DNA of 64,000 nucleotides from contig CM040423.1 of assembly GCA_022702705.1 (NCBI GenBank), forward strand, positions 43,411,575-43,475,574, read 5' to 3'. The notes below the pieces were generated by a model that did not search any database, had not been told where the DNA came from, and saw only the letters and a program-made list of their open reading frames with translations. Shown here in pieces: positions 22,553-34,700 of the stretch (positions are counted from its first letter, which is position 1; every line of letters starts with the position of its first letter). Source of the DNA: Papilionanthe hookeriana x Papilionanthe teres (taxonomy: Eukaryota; Streptophyta; Magnoliopsida; Asparagales; Orchidaceae). Both the position numbers and the translations under genes were made by a program.

Positions 22553-22996
22553 TTTTAAATTCCTAGAACACAATTCTAATCTATTTACATTTGTCACCTT
22601 CAAACTTTTGTATTTATAATTTTAAATGTAGTACATTGATGCAATAAAACTATGATTGAAAAGATGTATTTCACTTTTAAAAGGTGTTAAGAATATTATT
22701 TTTATGTGATATTAAAAAATTGAGTGTTATATGTATAAATATGAAAGTCTAAGTCTGTGTTATGTAAATACATTAGAATTGTGTATTATGCATGTAAAAA
22801 CCTTAAATTTTCATTTTTACATAAACACTCAACTCTTTAATATCATATCAAATAAATAATATTAATATCTTTTAAAGTGAAATGCATATTTTCATGCATA
22901 AATTTAAAGCATAAAAATATTATGCATGTAAATATAAAAGTTTAGACTTGAGATATGTAAAAACATAAGAATGGTGTGCTAGGAATGTAAAATTCC
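22553..22996. mobile_element. TTACAT-type foldback MITE, one copy plus a half copy
   Basis: Left TTCCTAGAACACAATTCTAA pairs with the complement of the right arm near 22780-22805 (TACATGCATAATACACAATT). The interior has the family signature TTTCACTTTTAAAAGG and TGATATTAAA. A second half copy continues to 22996. The family also occurs at 27043, 32369, 54452 and 56533, with fragments at 15180, 18380, 20705, 25230, 40015, 41925 and 45330. Confidence 0.65.
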
Positions 22997-22999
22997 TTA

Positions 23000-25384
23000 A
23001 TGTTGTTTTTTCGTTTTCTTTTTGAGATCATTTGAGCTCAAACTCTATTACAAGAGTCCATGCCTTCTTGCTTGAAATGGAATAAGTCCCATGGAGAACC
23101 GCTATATGAAGCTCAAATATGATCTTTTAATATAGTTGTGATAGTAGCATCTCATAATATACCCTTATTTGTAGCATCCACTACCTCATATGACATGACT
23201 ATATGATTAGATTGTGTCATATTATGATGTGGTTGTGAGGGTGATTGTGCCAGCATCCAGTACTATCAAGTATATTATAGTATCAACAATAACACTCTTT
23301 GAAAAGAAGTGAAATGTGCATATATATGGTTGCCTATAGTATACTTATTATTTTCACTTCAAGCCATGTTGAATGATGACTATTGTACAGAGACAGGAAC
23401 CATAGACAGGAACACTATTTGAGCTGAAAAATTTGTGCGATGATAATGTGCTCAAGTATGTAGCTCAAGAAGGGCTTGTGTAAGTATATGTTCAACCTGA
23501 GCTATATGGGGAGAGACCGGTGCAGCAACGTCATGCTGCAGCAACGTCATGCTCTCTGTGTCGGCCACCACATTTAACATTTATAATGTACAAGCTTAGA
23601 TATACTTCACAGCATATATCCTCAACACAATTTACTTTGTGATTCAAGAGCAATCCTCAACTCTATCAAAAAATGGCTTAATATCTTCATAGACAATATG
23701 TGGACTAGAAAAATAATATATAATTTAGTACACATGCAATTTTTAATTGATGAAGAAGTAAAATTACACAAAGATACCAGAATTCTATTTCTCGAGACTC
23801 TAGGGCAATAAGTCATTGGTGTCCTTAATGGTCCCTTCAATAAATATAAGAAAACCAAATTTGTACAAATGCAAGTAATATTTCAATCATATATCATCAT
23901 CGTTGTGACGTCAATCAACTTAGATAAGAAGTGCATGTTCTTTGTACCATAATTCAATAAATGTATGATAAAAATCAACACAACTAACGCCAATCATCCC
24001 CCTTCCCATCTACCGTCCTAAATTTGGTTTCATTAGCCCCATTTTAATACGTTTGTACCATAACACCAGAATGTTATATTATACGATTTGGTATATGTCA
24101 TTTCACTCGGCATTAGTAGATAATAGGAAGTGGGCTTGCGAGTTATGTATCTCATAAGTGTAAGATTCAACAACTTAAATAATGATTTGTAAATTTTAGG
24201 GCCTTTAGATAATCTATATATCATTTAATTAGTTGTAATAAAAATATTTTTTAAAAAAATATAGTACATAAATCAACAACTTAAAAAAATAGCTATGATT
24301 TTAAAGCAAATCATCAATTTTATCCCTGTAAATTTTTAACACTATAAATCACATCTATCTTATCATATTCTCATTCTAACCACAAAAGCAAATAGGATTA
24401 CTATAAATTATAAAAATGATCAATAATAGCATGTTATGATTTTATTGGTATATTTGTTTAAAGTTTTTACCTTTGAACTATTTAGGGTAAGGTATATATA
24501 GCCTAAGCTTATAAACATGAATATGTTCCCAAATTCAAAATTATAAAAAAAGAAAGTAGCTTGCTATGTAGACATGAGAGGGCTTTGCGGAATTCTTCAT
24601 AAAGTTGTTTGAGAATTCAAATATTCTCTCCATAAGCAAAAGATACTGCAAATGCACTTCACAATCAGACTATCAGATGTCAAGAAAGTACCTAATATAA
24701 AGAAAATGCATACATGAACATATTTTAAAAAGTTAATGTCATACTAATCAAAATATGACTATGCCTATAATATATCTATTTAAGTTGCTAAAGTGGCAAG
24801 CATATGTGCTTATAATCATAACCCTTCTTTAAGATAAATGTAATATCTAGATCTAGGTGATAGTAAAGAACTTCAGACTATGGATGGCTAAGAAGAAGAT
24901 CGACACGACATTTCCTTCGTGAAAGCTACATGCTTCATTCAACATCCATATTGCAACCAATCAATACAAAATCATCAACCAATACCCCTAAAATAAGGTT
25001 GGCATCCTATATTATAATAGTCATCTCTTCTACGAATAGATGAAAGGTTTTGGTCTTAGCTGACTAGTGATTCTAGCATTCTCATGATAAATCTCACAAA
25101 AATTTGTTCTTACGTGCTTTAGTAAAAAGACATAAGAACATAATAGTGTATCTATATTTTGAATTGACTGTACACATAAATGCTAATTTTTTTATGTAAA
25201 TGAAATCATATATCATAAAATTAAAAATATATATATATTTGCATGCATACACTCGATTCGTATGTATTTACATATCTAACATATATATTTCAATTTTTAC
25301 ATTTATGTCACCTTATCTATGCATGAATGCAAAAAACAAAAAACAAAAAAAAAAGTGTTAGGCATTCAAATACAAAAAAATTGG
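23000..25384. other. AT-rich intergenic DNA
   Basis: No gene recognised. A 16-bp direct repeat GCAGCAACGTCATGCT occurs twice in tandem near 23522-23553. A MITE fragment lies near 25230-25330. Confidence 0.5.
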
Positions 25385-26165
25385 GTGGGATTGCACGCTA
25401 GTAAATTCGTGACTGCACCGTCGTATAAAAATTTGACACACACCATATACAAGAAAAGCTGAGAAATAATAAAATGAGTTTTTACATGAAAAACTCAAAA
25501 GAATAAAGTCACAAAAGCTAGCCTTGTTGAAATTATTCAATTATGTCATTGTAAGTTACAAGAATTTGTCAGCTCTTGAATAGATGGAAGAAAAATTAAA
25601 TAATTGAGAATTATCAACACAACTTCTTATAGGTGAGTAGTGGAGTACGTTTGGCAAGTGGCAACCAACCGACCACTATTATAGAAGATTGATGGTACAG
25701 GTCGTGTGTAAAAAAAATGATGTTAGCATTGTCGGTAGCGATGGTTGGGCAACAGAGGTCCAACGATGGTGGCGGCGGCCAAGTGACGATGGTCAGACAA
25801 AGGCAGCGGAAAGATAATAAAGGTCTGATGGTGGTGGCGATGATGTCGATTTGACGATAGTGGTCAAGCGAGGAGCGACGATGGTGGTTGGACAATTGTG
25901 GTTCAACGATGGCGGTGACCCAACGTCGATGTTCCTATGATGATAACGGTGGATGTCAGACAATGATGGTACGGTAGTGGCGATGGCAATGGCGGCAACC
26001 CAACAATGGTGGTCCAATGGCCCGATGACATGGGTCCGACTGTTGCAACGGTAGTTGCCAGACAGATGTTGCAGCCACACGACAGCAGTGGTGGCAGTTC
26101 GATGACGGTGGTCCGGTGGTAGCAACAATGATGTTCATCGATAACAGTAATAAATACTTTTGACC
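25385..26165 (-). repeat. degenerate LTR-like repeat related to the solo LTR at 40127
   Basis: The left end (CACGCTAGTAAATTCGTG, then ATTTGACACACAC, then GAGTTTTTACATGAAAAACTC) parallels the U5-like end of the solo LTR at 40127-41008 in the same orientation. It is followed by a long GATGGTGGC-type trinucleotide-rich segment like those inside that LTR. Open frames here come from the low-complexity composition. The right boundary is unclear. Confidence 0.4.
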
Positions 26166-26204
26166 TTACATATAAATAAAAAACCATAATAATCCAAATT
26201 GCAA

Positions 26205-26252
26205 GAGGAGAGAGAGAGGGAGAGAGAGGGAGAGAGAGAGAGAGAGAGAGAG
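26205..26252 (+). repeat. (GA)n microsatellite in isomerase 5' leader
   Basis: A GAGA-rich tract with a few GGG interruptions lies about 165 bases before the isomerase start codon, probably in its promoter or 5' UTR. Confidence 0.9.
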
Positions 26253-26418
26253 ATCGTCCCTTTCATTTATTATCTATTCATATATGAAAACTCTGAACCA
26301 CTAGCCATTAGCCCTAACAATCAAGAGTCATCAGGCTTACCTAATAACCTAATCTCACCGTCCTCAATTCCTATCCAGTAACTCAGGCTCCACCAACTAC
26401 CCACATCTCCCTCGAACC

Positions 26419-29400
26419 ATGGCAGCGGCGACAATCTCCATCCTACCTTCACCAACCACATCTCATCTCATTCGCCGCCGCCGTTCCATTCGCTGCTTCT
26501 CGTCCCCCACTCCGATCCCGCCGGCGACCATACTATCGCAGGAGGATCTTAAGAAGCTTTCTGCCGTGAAGGCCGTCGAATACGTTAGAAGCGGCATGGT
26601 GCTCGGCCTCGGCACGGGCTCCACTGCGGCCTTCGTCGTCTCCGAGATCGGCGCCCTTTTATCTGCCGGGAAACTCAGCGACATCATCGGCGTACCAACT
26701 TCTAAGCGCACATTTGAGCAGGCGACGTCGTTGGGCATCCCGTTGTCTACCCTCGATGAGCACCCACGGTTGGATCTCGCCATTGATGGGGCCGATGAGG
26801 TCAGTTGCGGGTATCTATGCCATTGATCGTTTTAGAAGCCATTTGATTTCTTTTTTTTTTTTCTCGGATTATGCTTTTTCAGGTTAGTTAATTGATTGAA
26901 TTAAAGATGAATATGATGGAAATTTGGATCTGTTTATTTTTCTTAGCTCGAATCAAGCTCGAATCAAATTAATTGTCAGTTGGTTTGTAAAAAGCAAGCC
27001 AGAATTCAAAGTGATTTGTGGTTGAATGATAAGATTTAGAAAGATTTACATGCAACCACTCATTTTCCTCTGTATTTACACATCGAACGCTTAAATTTTT
27101 GAATTTTTACCCATACAGCAACTTTCCTATGCATGAAGAGGGGTGTTTCTTTTTTAAAGAAGTTAACATAGTGGTATTTTCTTATTTGATATGAAACATT
27201 TAGTTGGTATAAATGTAAAAAATAAAATTAAGGTGTTAGATATGTGAATACATAGGAATCAGGTGGTATGCATGTAAATGAGCTCAGCTTTAGCTTTATA
27301 CTTTACAAAATCAAAATTGCATCACTTTTCTATTCAAATTTCCATGTAATGGCTTCCATGCTGTGTATTTTTGAAGTTTTCGAAGTTATAATTTTCATTT
27401 ATTAAGTGTTTATAGTTATTAAATGTTCTTTTTTTGACATTGTAAGTCTTATTGATCTGTTTTGGTTAGTAAATGGTTAGCCAAAATTTAATCCTTTTGG
27501 ATTTTTTATACCGCTGGTAGTAAAGCAACTCATAAAGTTTAATGTTTCATGTTGAAGCATAGGTATTAGTTGTATATTCATCTCTATTTGGTTCTGCATG
27601 TAGAAATTATGGCCTATTTGAGGTAACTTATAACTACTTTGTTTTTCAAACAATTGCCAGTCTTATTTGGCTACACATGTTTCTTTCTCCTTCATAAAAT
27701 TTATGTGATAAAAAAATATTTAATAATAAATCTAGATGATGTGATAGTTGTAAGAAGTCATAATACTTGCAACTTCTTTATGACAAATCTACTTTCTCAT
27801 AACCGTTAACCGCAAGCTTTTATAGTGGTGAATTTCGATTTGTCCGTGAATCATACTCCAGGGTTAAGAGCCTAAAGACTGGGAGAGAGACGGAGAGAGA
27901 AATGAATAGTATTAAATAGTAAAATGTCTTGTCTCTTAGCCCTTTTCTTATAAAATGATCTCCTTCTTTATTAGGGGAGTGAATATAACATTTGATTTTA
28001 CTTTTTTGATATTGTTTTAATGGGACCGTTATAGGATATTCTAGGTATTTTATATATACGAGTGTATTGCTCGGCCGCCCTATGAATCTGTTGGCTGGGC
28101 CAGCATGAATTTGGCTTGGTATTGTCGATTAGGTTAGCTGGGCTAAATCGACATAGCCAATCAACTGGATTTTGATTAGATTCTGGTCGGTATTACTGAC
28201 TTGGTTGGCCATGCTTTGTCAATCAGTTGATCTAGTCTGGTTGTTGACCCTTGATACCTGGATGAGGGACTCTTGCTGGTGGAACAAGCCAAGTTATCAG
28301 GCAGATGATTCATCATCGTCACCTAATAGATAGTCATTCCTTGAGAATAAGTTCTTCGGGGTGACTGTGAGGTTTTATCGTATTGTCAATTCTTGATCCC
28401 TGATGAGAAACATCAGGGACGCCCTTGGGACGGATGATGATGGTAAGGAATTAAAATTCTTTACATGAGTCAGGTTTACCAAGAGGTAGGTCAATGCCTT
28501 CGCTCGGCTTTCTAGTGATGAGTAGTTTGAGTGCTTATCTGTCTTGCTTTCGTCTAATTGGTTTGGTATCAGATTATTCTTTTTGTCCTTCTCCTGACTC
28601 GATTAGCCTTCATCCTTAGTTTGGATGACTGCATCTAATTAGATAAGTGAACCTCTTGATCTATTGTCGGTGGGCCCTCATTTGTTATACTTTCACCCTT
28701 TTAAGCAGTTGGATCTTCTTAGGATTGATGCTGACAAATTCTTGATGTACATATTGATAGTTCTTTTTTAAATAACAACCATAACATATTGTTGTATCGT
28801 TGCACTTTTTTTTTTTAAACTATAAACTTGTAGTGTTAGCACGGCCAAAACCAAACTATAAACTTGTAGTGTTAGCACGGCCAAAACCACCTCTCATATC
28901 AAAATTTTAAAAGATGGGCGGCAATACAAAGTACTTAAATAAATCAAGATAAAAGCTCAACTTCTTGAACTAACATAAATAGATAACAAAGAATGTATAC
29001 CAAAAAAAAATGTAAGAAGAATCCAAATTAAAAAATACACCTTCTTATCTACTTAGTATGGTTAACATCCCAAATTACATCGAGATAATCAACCATTTAT
29101 GCTAAAAAATACATCAGTTGCAAACCTATTTTGACCACTTTCATTGCTAAAGAAGCACATTCAATTGTTGTGAATTAGATATTGTTATGCTGTTAGAATC
29201 AATCAATTAATATCTTCATATATGATTTTATTCCTCTGATTTTAGTACTACTAAAACCAGAAATATTTGGGGTACGACAGATGGAACATAGATTTCTATA
29301 ATGACCTTACTCTGTTTGTGATAAGCATTTTGGGATACTAATCAAAATAAACAGTTTTATTTTCATTTTTCTGTTTCAGTATCAGTTAACGACAATTTAG

Positions 29401-29923
29401 CAGTTTAGCATCCTTGTGATAAATCTCACTAAATTTGTATATATTCTTGTGCTAGCCTCATTTTTGTTGTTTAAAACTAGGGCAGGTGGATCCAGATCTT
29501 AACCTTGTCAAGGGACGAGGCGGAGCTCTTCTTCGGGAGAAGATGGTTGAAGCTGCTTCCGACAGGTTTGTCGTCGTCGTAGATGAGACGAAACTCGTGA
29601 CAGGATTGGGAGGCAGTGGGTTGGCGATGCCGGTGGAAGTGGTGCAGTTCTGCTGGAAATATAATCTGACTAGGCTGCAGGAATTGTTCCAGGAAGAAGG
29701 ATGTGAGGCGAAGCTTAGATTGGATCCCGATGGGAAACCTTATGTCACCGACAATGCGAACTATATCATAGATTTGTACTTTAAAACGCCCATTGTTGAT
29801 GCAGCCGCTGCTGGAAAGGAAATCTCAGGATTCGAAGGAGTGGTCGAACATGGTTTGTTTTTAGACATGGCTGCTGCTGTTATTATTGCTGGAAAAGAAG
29901 GGGTTAGCATCAAAACAAAGTGA
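26419..29923 (+). CDS. ribose-5-phosphate isomerase A, chloroplast-type
   Basis: Two exons, 26419-26799 and 29486-29923, separated by a 2686-bp intron (GT...CAG), encode 272 residues, the usual length for plant RpiA. The enzyme interconverts ribose 5-phosphate and ribulose 5-phosphate in the Calvin and pentose phosphate cycles. Residues 1 to about 35 are rich in Ser, Pro and Arg without acids, as in a plastid transit peptide. The phosphate loop GLGTGSTAAF is at 63-72, TSKRTFEQA at 94-102, and the catalytic DGADE at 123-127. KGRGGALLREK at 136-146 supplies the lysine and the glutamate that act in catalysis. All key residues are present. The start is ACCATGG, a good plant context. The large intron holds a MITE (27043) and a dispersed repeat (28060). 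It is tail-to-tail with the NEK gene. It corresponds to Arabidopsis At3g04790. Confidence 0.95.
27043..27281. mobile_element. TTACAT-type foldback MITE in isomerase intron
   Basis: The left arm (ATTTACATGCAACCACTC, then GTATTTACACATCGAACGC) is complementary to the right arm (TAGATATGTGAATACATAGG, then GGTGGTATGCATGTAAATG). The length is about 239 bp. The target duplication was not resolved. Confidence 0.75.
28060..28700 (+). repeat. dispersed repeat, copy 1 (in isomerase intron)
   Basis: About 640 bases are homologous to 42055-42600 in the same orientation. Shared landmarks are CCTGATGAGAA/CCTAATGAGAAG, GGATGACTGCAT, GAGTGCTTATCTGT/GGATGCTTATCTGT and a GTCGGTGGG/GCCGGTGGG end. It is GC-richer than the surrounding intron. 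It is probably an LTR or other retroelement piece, but neither ends nor coding sequence are visible. Confidence 0.55.
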
Positions 29924-31742
29924 GTAGTTATTTACTCTGGAATGTAAGAGAAAAAAAAAATTTTAAATCAAGCTGCTGTACTTTCCTTGTTGTGATTATT
30001 CTCTAAAGATGTAAAATTTATTGTGTTATATGTGACTAAATCTGATTTTATAGTTGAGTATATGCTTTATGAAAATGATGGGCGGATTTGGTTTTCTGAG
30101 ATTGATTAACAAATAAAGGGTAAGGCTGTATCTGAATGAGATTTGGTACTTTTATCGGCTATGTATCTGTATTTTTATCCTAGTGTCGGGTCTGGCACGA
30201 ATGAGTGTGTATACATGTTAAATGCCAGCATGGATCTTAAAAGATCAAACAGGTGAGATGGAGTTTTGGGCTGACTGAAGTTCCATGCCGAAACTTGAGT
30301 TGTAGAGCAGTTGACCGTACTACAAGCTTGGTCAACTATGATCAGGCGAGGGACCTCATGCAAAGTTGATCGAGTGACTTGTATCGATAGGACTAGAATC
30401 CTCATGGAATTGTTCCAATGGTCGGTCTACAGAACCGATTGACACCGAGGCAACAATATGTCGACAATGATTTTACTTTGTTTTTATAATGATGTATGTT
30501 TCATTTGAAGGACATGCAAATTCAGTTATTTGAGCAGTTAATAACTCTTTCCTTCTTTTTATGTTATAAGACCTATAAAGACAGGACTTTCTCTCTTTCG
30601 ACTCTATATCTCTCCCGCTTCCTCTCTCAGCTCTAACTCTCCGGGCATGTTCACGGAATACAATTGGGATTCAACAGAGTGCGGGTTTGTTAAGGACCTA
30701 ACAAATGTTTTGTTTGATAATTTATTATGGAGCTGGACATGACCCAAACACCAACAATAAATTCAGTTGATGATAATGAGAGGCGTCAATAATATATTTT
30801 AGCTAACCATGGAGGAAGTTTGAGAAATTGTGCAGAAAAAGGCGCTTGGTTGATGATCCATGCTTGCTCTCCCAAACAAAATCGCTAGCATCAAGTTTTT
30901 GAAAGCAAAGCCTGATCCGCAGAGCGGGAGCCTTATAACCTTCCTGAAAATCCTCCCAGCTGCAATTATCTGTAAAATTAGTTATGAGAAAAAAAGAAAT
31001 TTTAAAAGTTATGATGGGCATACTCTCGCCATAAATTTTTTTTAAAAATAGCAAATAATTCATAATAATAAAAAAAATAATGTTACATCTATCAACTCAC
31101 CTTTTATCTGGCAACATTTCAACGTCGTGTTTGTGCTCTCATTAACACCTTTCTGCAGCTAATTCTTCACTATTTGCACAGCTGAGTTTCAAAATTTACA
31201 GAACAGCTGTTTTGATCATAGGATAAGATTACAATTACTGCTATCATTTTGATCCCCAGAATTACAGAAACTGCTTGCAATTTTAAGAGTACATATAATA
31301 AAACCTCTGCTCACCAGAATAACATTTTGGCAGAAGAAAAACTACAGTTCTCCAAATATTATATAAATCATTAGTTTCCTCGTTAAAACACGTTACTATA
31401 TCGAAGGAAAATCGTAAACGCACGGATTTGTTAAAATTGACTACCATTAATAACTGAAAGTCATGCAAGTTCAAGCTCTTCCAGTTTAGTGCAAACAAGA
31501 ACATGCAGGTCCTGAAAGAGTAGTTTACAAGCTGTGAACTACGCTTAATCGATCTAAAATGGAGAAACACTTTTGTACAATAAAGGAAGAACATCACGGC
31601 ATGCACTAGAATATGCTAAACTGAACCATAGCAGCTGCTTCCAAGTTCCAACCTACAAGGCTACAAACTACTAAACCTATTCATCAGCCTCACAATAAAA
31701 ACTTGAGGGAAAAATATTCTTTTAAGGCCCTAATTAGTGGTT
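29924..31742. other. intergenic DNA between convergent genes
   Basis: It holds the 3' ends of the isomerase and NEK genes. 30170-30480 is GC-richer and repeat-like, without a coding match. A minus-strand frame at 30803-31063 (NCSWEDFQEGYKAP) is not recognised. No other gene is seen. Confidence 0.45.
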
Positions 31743-34700
31743 TCATAGTGCCGTCTCCTTGAAGCTCTTGGTTAACCATATAGCAGTCTCCCTTGGCGAA
31801 GCCTTTCCAGGGCCAAAAGGCTTCAAGAGTATGCCCAGCTCTTCAATCCTCTCCTGCTGTAGCAGCTGCGCACTGAACTCCAGCAAACCCTCTAAAGCCT
31901 CCGCCCTTTGCTGGTAAGAAGATGTGTCGAACCGCCGTTGACGGGACTCCGATGATCCCCGGCTCGACGCATCCACTGCAGCGGGATTTCTTTCCCATGA
32001 TTCGCTCAAAAGATCTCCATCAGTTCGAAAGATTTGGACAGTGCATTTATCCTTGGTGATCGAGCGGTCTCCGCAGTGAGGGGTGGAAGAGGAGCCATGA
32101 ACATTCGAGATCTGGTGCAGAGAGAGCAGAGGATCTTCGGATGAAGCGAGTGGGAATTCGGCAATCCTGTCTATCCGAGGTGCGTTGACTGACACATCTG
32201 GAGATTGCATTCTTTGAAGTATGTTAGCAGTGCGTATGTGAGGTGTTTCAAATGAAGGCAATGGCAGAGATGCCCTCCGACTGAATCTGCTTGTTCTATC
32301 AGCAGGTGTCCTCATGTAAGCCTGTGCACAAGGTCAAAGGGCAATTAAAAATCTCCAGTCCGTTTTTAGGGAAATTTACATACGAAGCGCACAATTCTCA
32401 TGTATAAACATATCTCACACCAAAATTTTCATATTTATATACACAACACGGTGTTTTAGACCTATGGATGAAAAATCTGTATTTCACTTTTAAAAAGTGA
32501 TCATAATGCTATTAAAAATCCAGAGTCTGTTTTTAGGGAAATTTACAAACGTGGCACACAATTCTCACGTATAAACATGTCTCACACCAAAATTTTCATA
32601 ATTACATACACAACGCGTTGGTGTCTTAGACTTATGGATTAAAAATCTGTATCACTTTAAAAAAGTGATAATAATGCTGTTTTTGATGTGATATTAAAGA
32701 TATGAGTGCTGTGTAAATATAAAAGTTTAAATATGAGATAGGTAAATACACAAGTGCTGCGTATGTAAACGTCCCTTTCCTAAATTAAGATAATTGAAAC
32801 TCCAAGATGCCAATTATCTAACAGTTGTGGGAAATTTAAACATGAAAAAGGTAAACTTTTTATAATGTGCACTGGATATGAAGCGAACTGAATGGCTTTG
32901 TTCTAGATATTGCTAAGGAGGAAAAAAAACTTACCATTTCTCGGTTTGATACACTGTGTATGGTTTTTGCTGGTTCCTCTTGCTTTCTAGGAGTAATAAA
33001 AGCTTTGCCTGGAGTATACTTAGGCGTCTTAGAAATACATGGCTTATTGTTGTTCATTCTACCACGACGCAACTGGCCCATATGACTGCTGCCAACTGAG
33101 TAGTCCTTAGTCTTTGGTTTCAAATAGTCTGCATGATCTTTAATGCTTTTTGTTGAGTTTATGGAATCCAGCTCAGCCGTTGTTTGGTTTGGCTTCACAA
33201 TCCTTTCATTACCATAGGATTGTCTTTTATCTTTTTCCTTCGAAAAAAAATCATCTTCATCATCAGAAAATCTAATTTTCTTTATGAGATTGCTTGTCGT
33301 GTGGCGCATGGGAAGAGAGTTGCGATTTGGGCTGGTTTTCAAATGTACTTGGAGCACATAAGCCTGAAGATGAGGATGTTTGAGCAGTTCTGCAGCCTGG
33401 AAAATTGTAGTTCACAAAAGTAAAAAATCATTATTTCTACTTCTAAGCATGCTATAAAGTAACAACACGAGTACTTACACTTGGCCTATGTTCTGGGCTT
33501 TTCCTTAGCATGCTTTTAATAAGCCCTCTACTGAACAAAACAATAAAAAATATTAGAGAGGCCATAAGAGCCCAGTCTATAAACATGAAAAATGAGCACA
33601 GGACTAGTTCTTACAATGGACCGGAATATGAGCTCGGAAGAGGAGCTATAATCGACTTGTTTATTTTGTTTATCAGGCCTTGCATATCCTGCATTTCAGC
33701 AAACACTAAGAATGCTAGAAAGTTATGAGTTTCTTTGTCAATTTGAGCATGCAAAGCAAGTATGATGATCCTTAACGAGTTAATTTGGCAGATATATGCA
33801 TAGATGTATAAAAAAAGAAAGAATGGTTCAGAAATAGATGACTCCTATAATGGCTTCATATAATTGAAAGTTCTATGTAGTGCTCAATGATGTTGAAAAG
33901 GGTTATTTCAAAGAGTGGTCATCAATGCAAAGAGCACTCAAGTGATAAGAATCGTTGAAATAAACGAAAGTACTACGCTGTCCCGGATAGAATAGATGAA
34001 CAACATATGAGCGCAGATTTCCTAGTGGCTGTACTCACCCGGAGCTTAAATTTTTCAGCAAAAAAATGGGTTTGATAATTGAAACTCAAGCTAACTTTGT
34101 TCTGTTCACACTGCACAACAATTATACTCTAAAAACACTACACGAAATAATTTAATGTAACATTTATGATATGCAGCTTACTCTACAATGATCAAGGGCT
34201 AAGAAAATAATAGCTACTATTACTTTCTCGGAAAAATAATGAGAGGTTTCGACTTACAAAAGCTTTGAAAGCAGGCTTTAGAGCAGTCATTTCATATATG
34301 CAACATCCTGGAGAATTATAAAATGAAGTGTAAAAGATTAAGTGCCCGTAATATTTTAATCTAGTCAGGCACAGCTTACAAAGATTACCTAAAGACCATA
34401 TATCAGACTTGCAACCATAAGGTATGTCTGCGAGAAGCTCTGGACACATATAGCTGGGAGTTCCAACAACCTGCAATAGCAGTAAAACAGGTATAGCAAA
34501 ATGCAATTAGGACAAAAAAAGTGAAGAAATTAAAATTATAAAAAAAAAATTAGGACAGTGCTCACTGAGGATGCTAGATCATCTGAACTCAACATTTTAG
34601 CAAGGCCAAAGTCACCTGCAGTGTGCAGCAAATATGATAACATAGAACATTTAAGTTATTTAACAATTTCAAAAATTACAATCAATTAACAACTTACCTA

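Noticed and set aside
25614..26187. Overlapping minus-strand frames rich in His, Thr and Pro
   Set aside because: They come from GATGGTGGC-type low-complexity DNA within an LTR-like repeat. Several frames are open at once, as expected from composition.
30803..31063. Minus-strand frame with SWEDFQEGYKAP as an NBS-LRR piece
   Set aside because: Only the word WEDF is shared with the LRR genes here. The rest does not align, and there is no supporting context.
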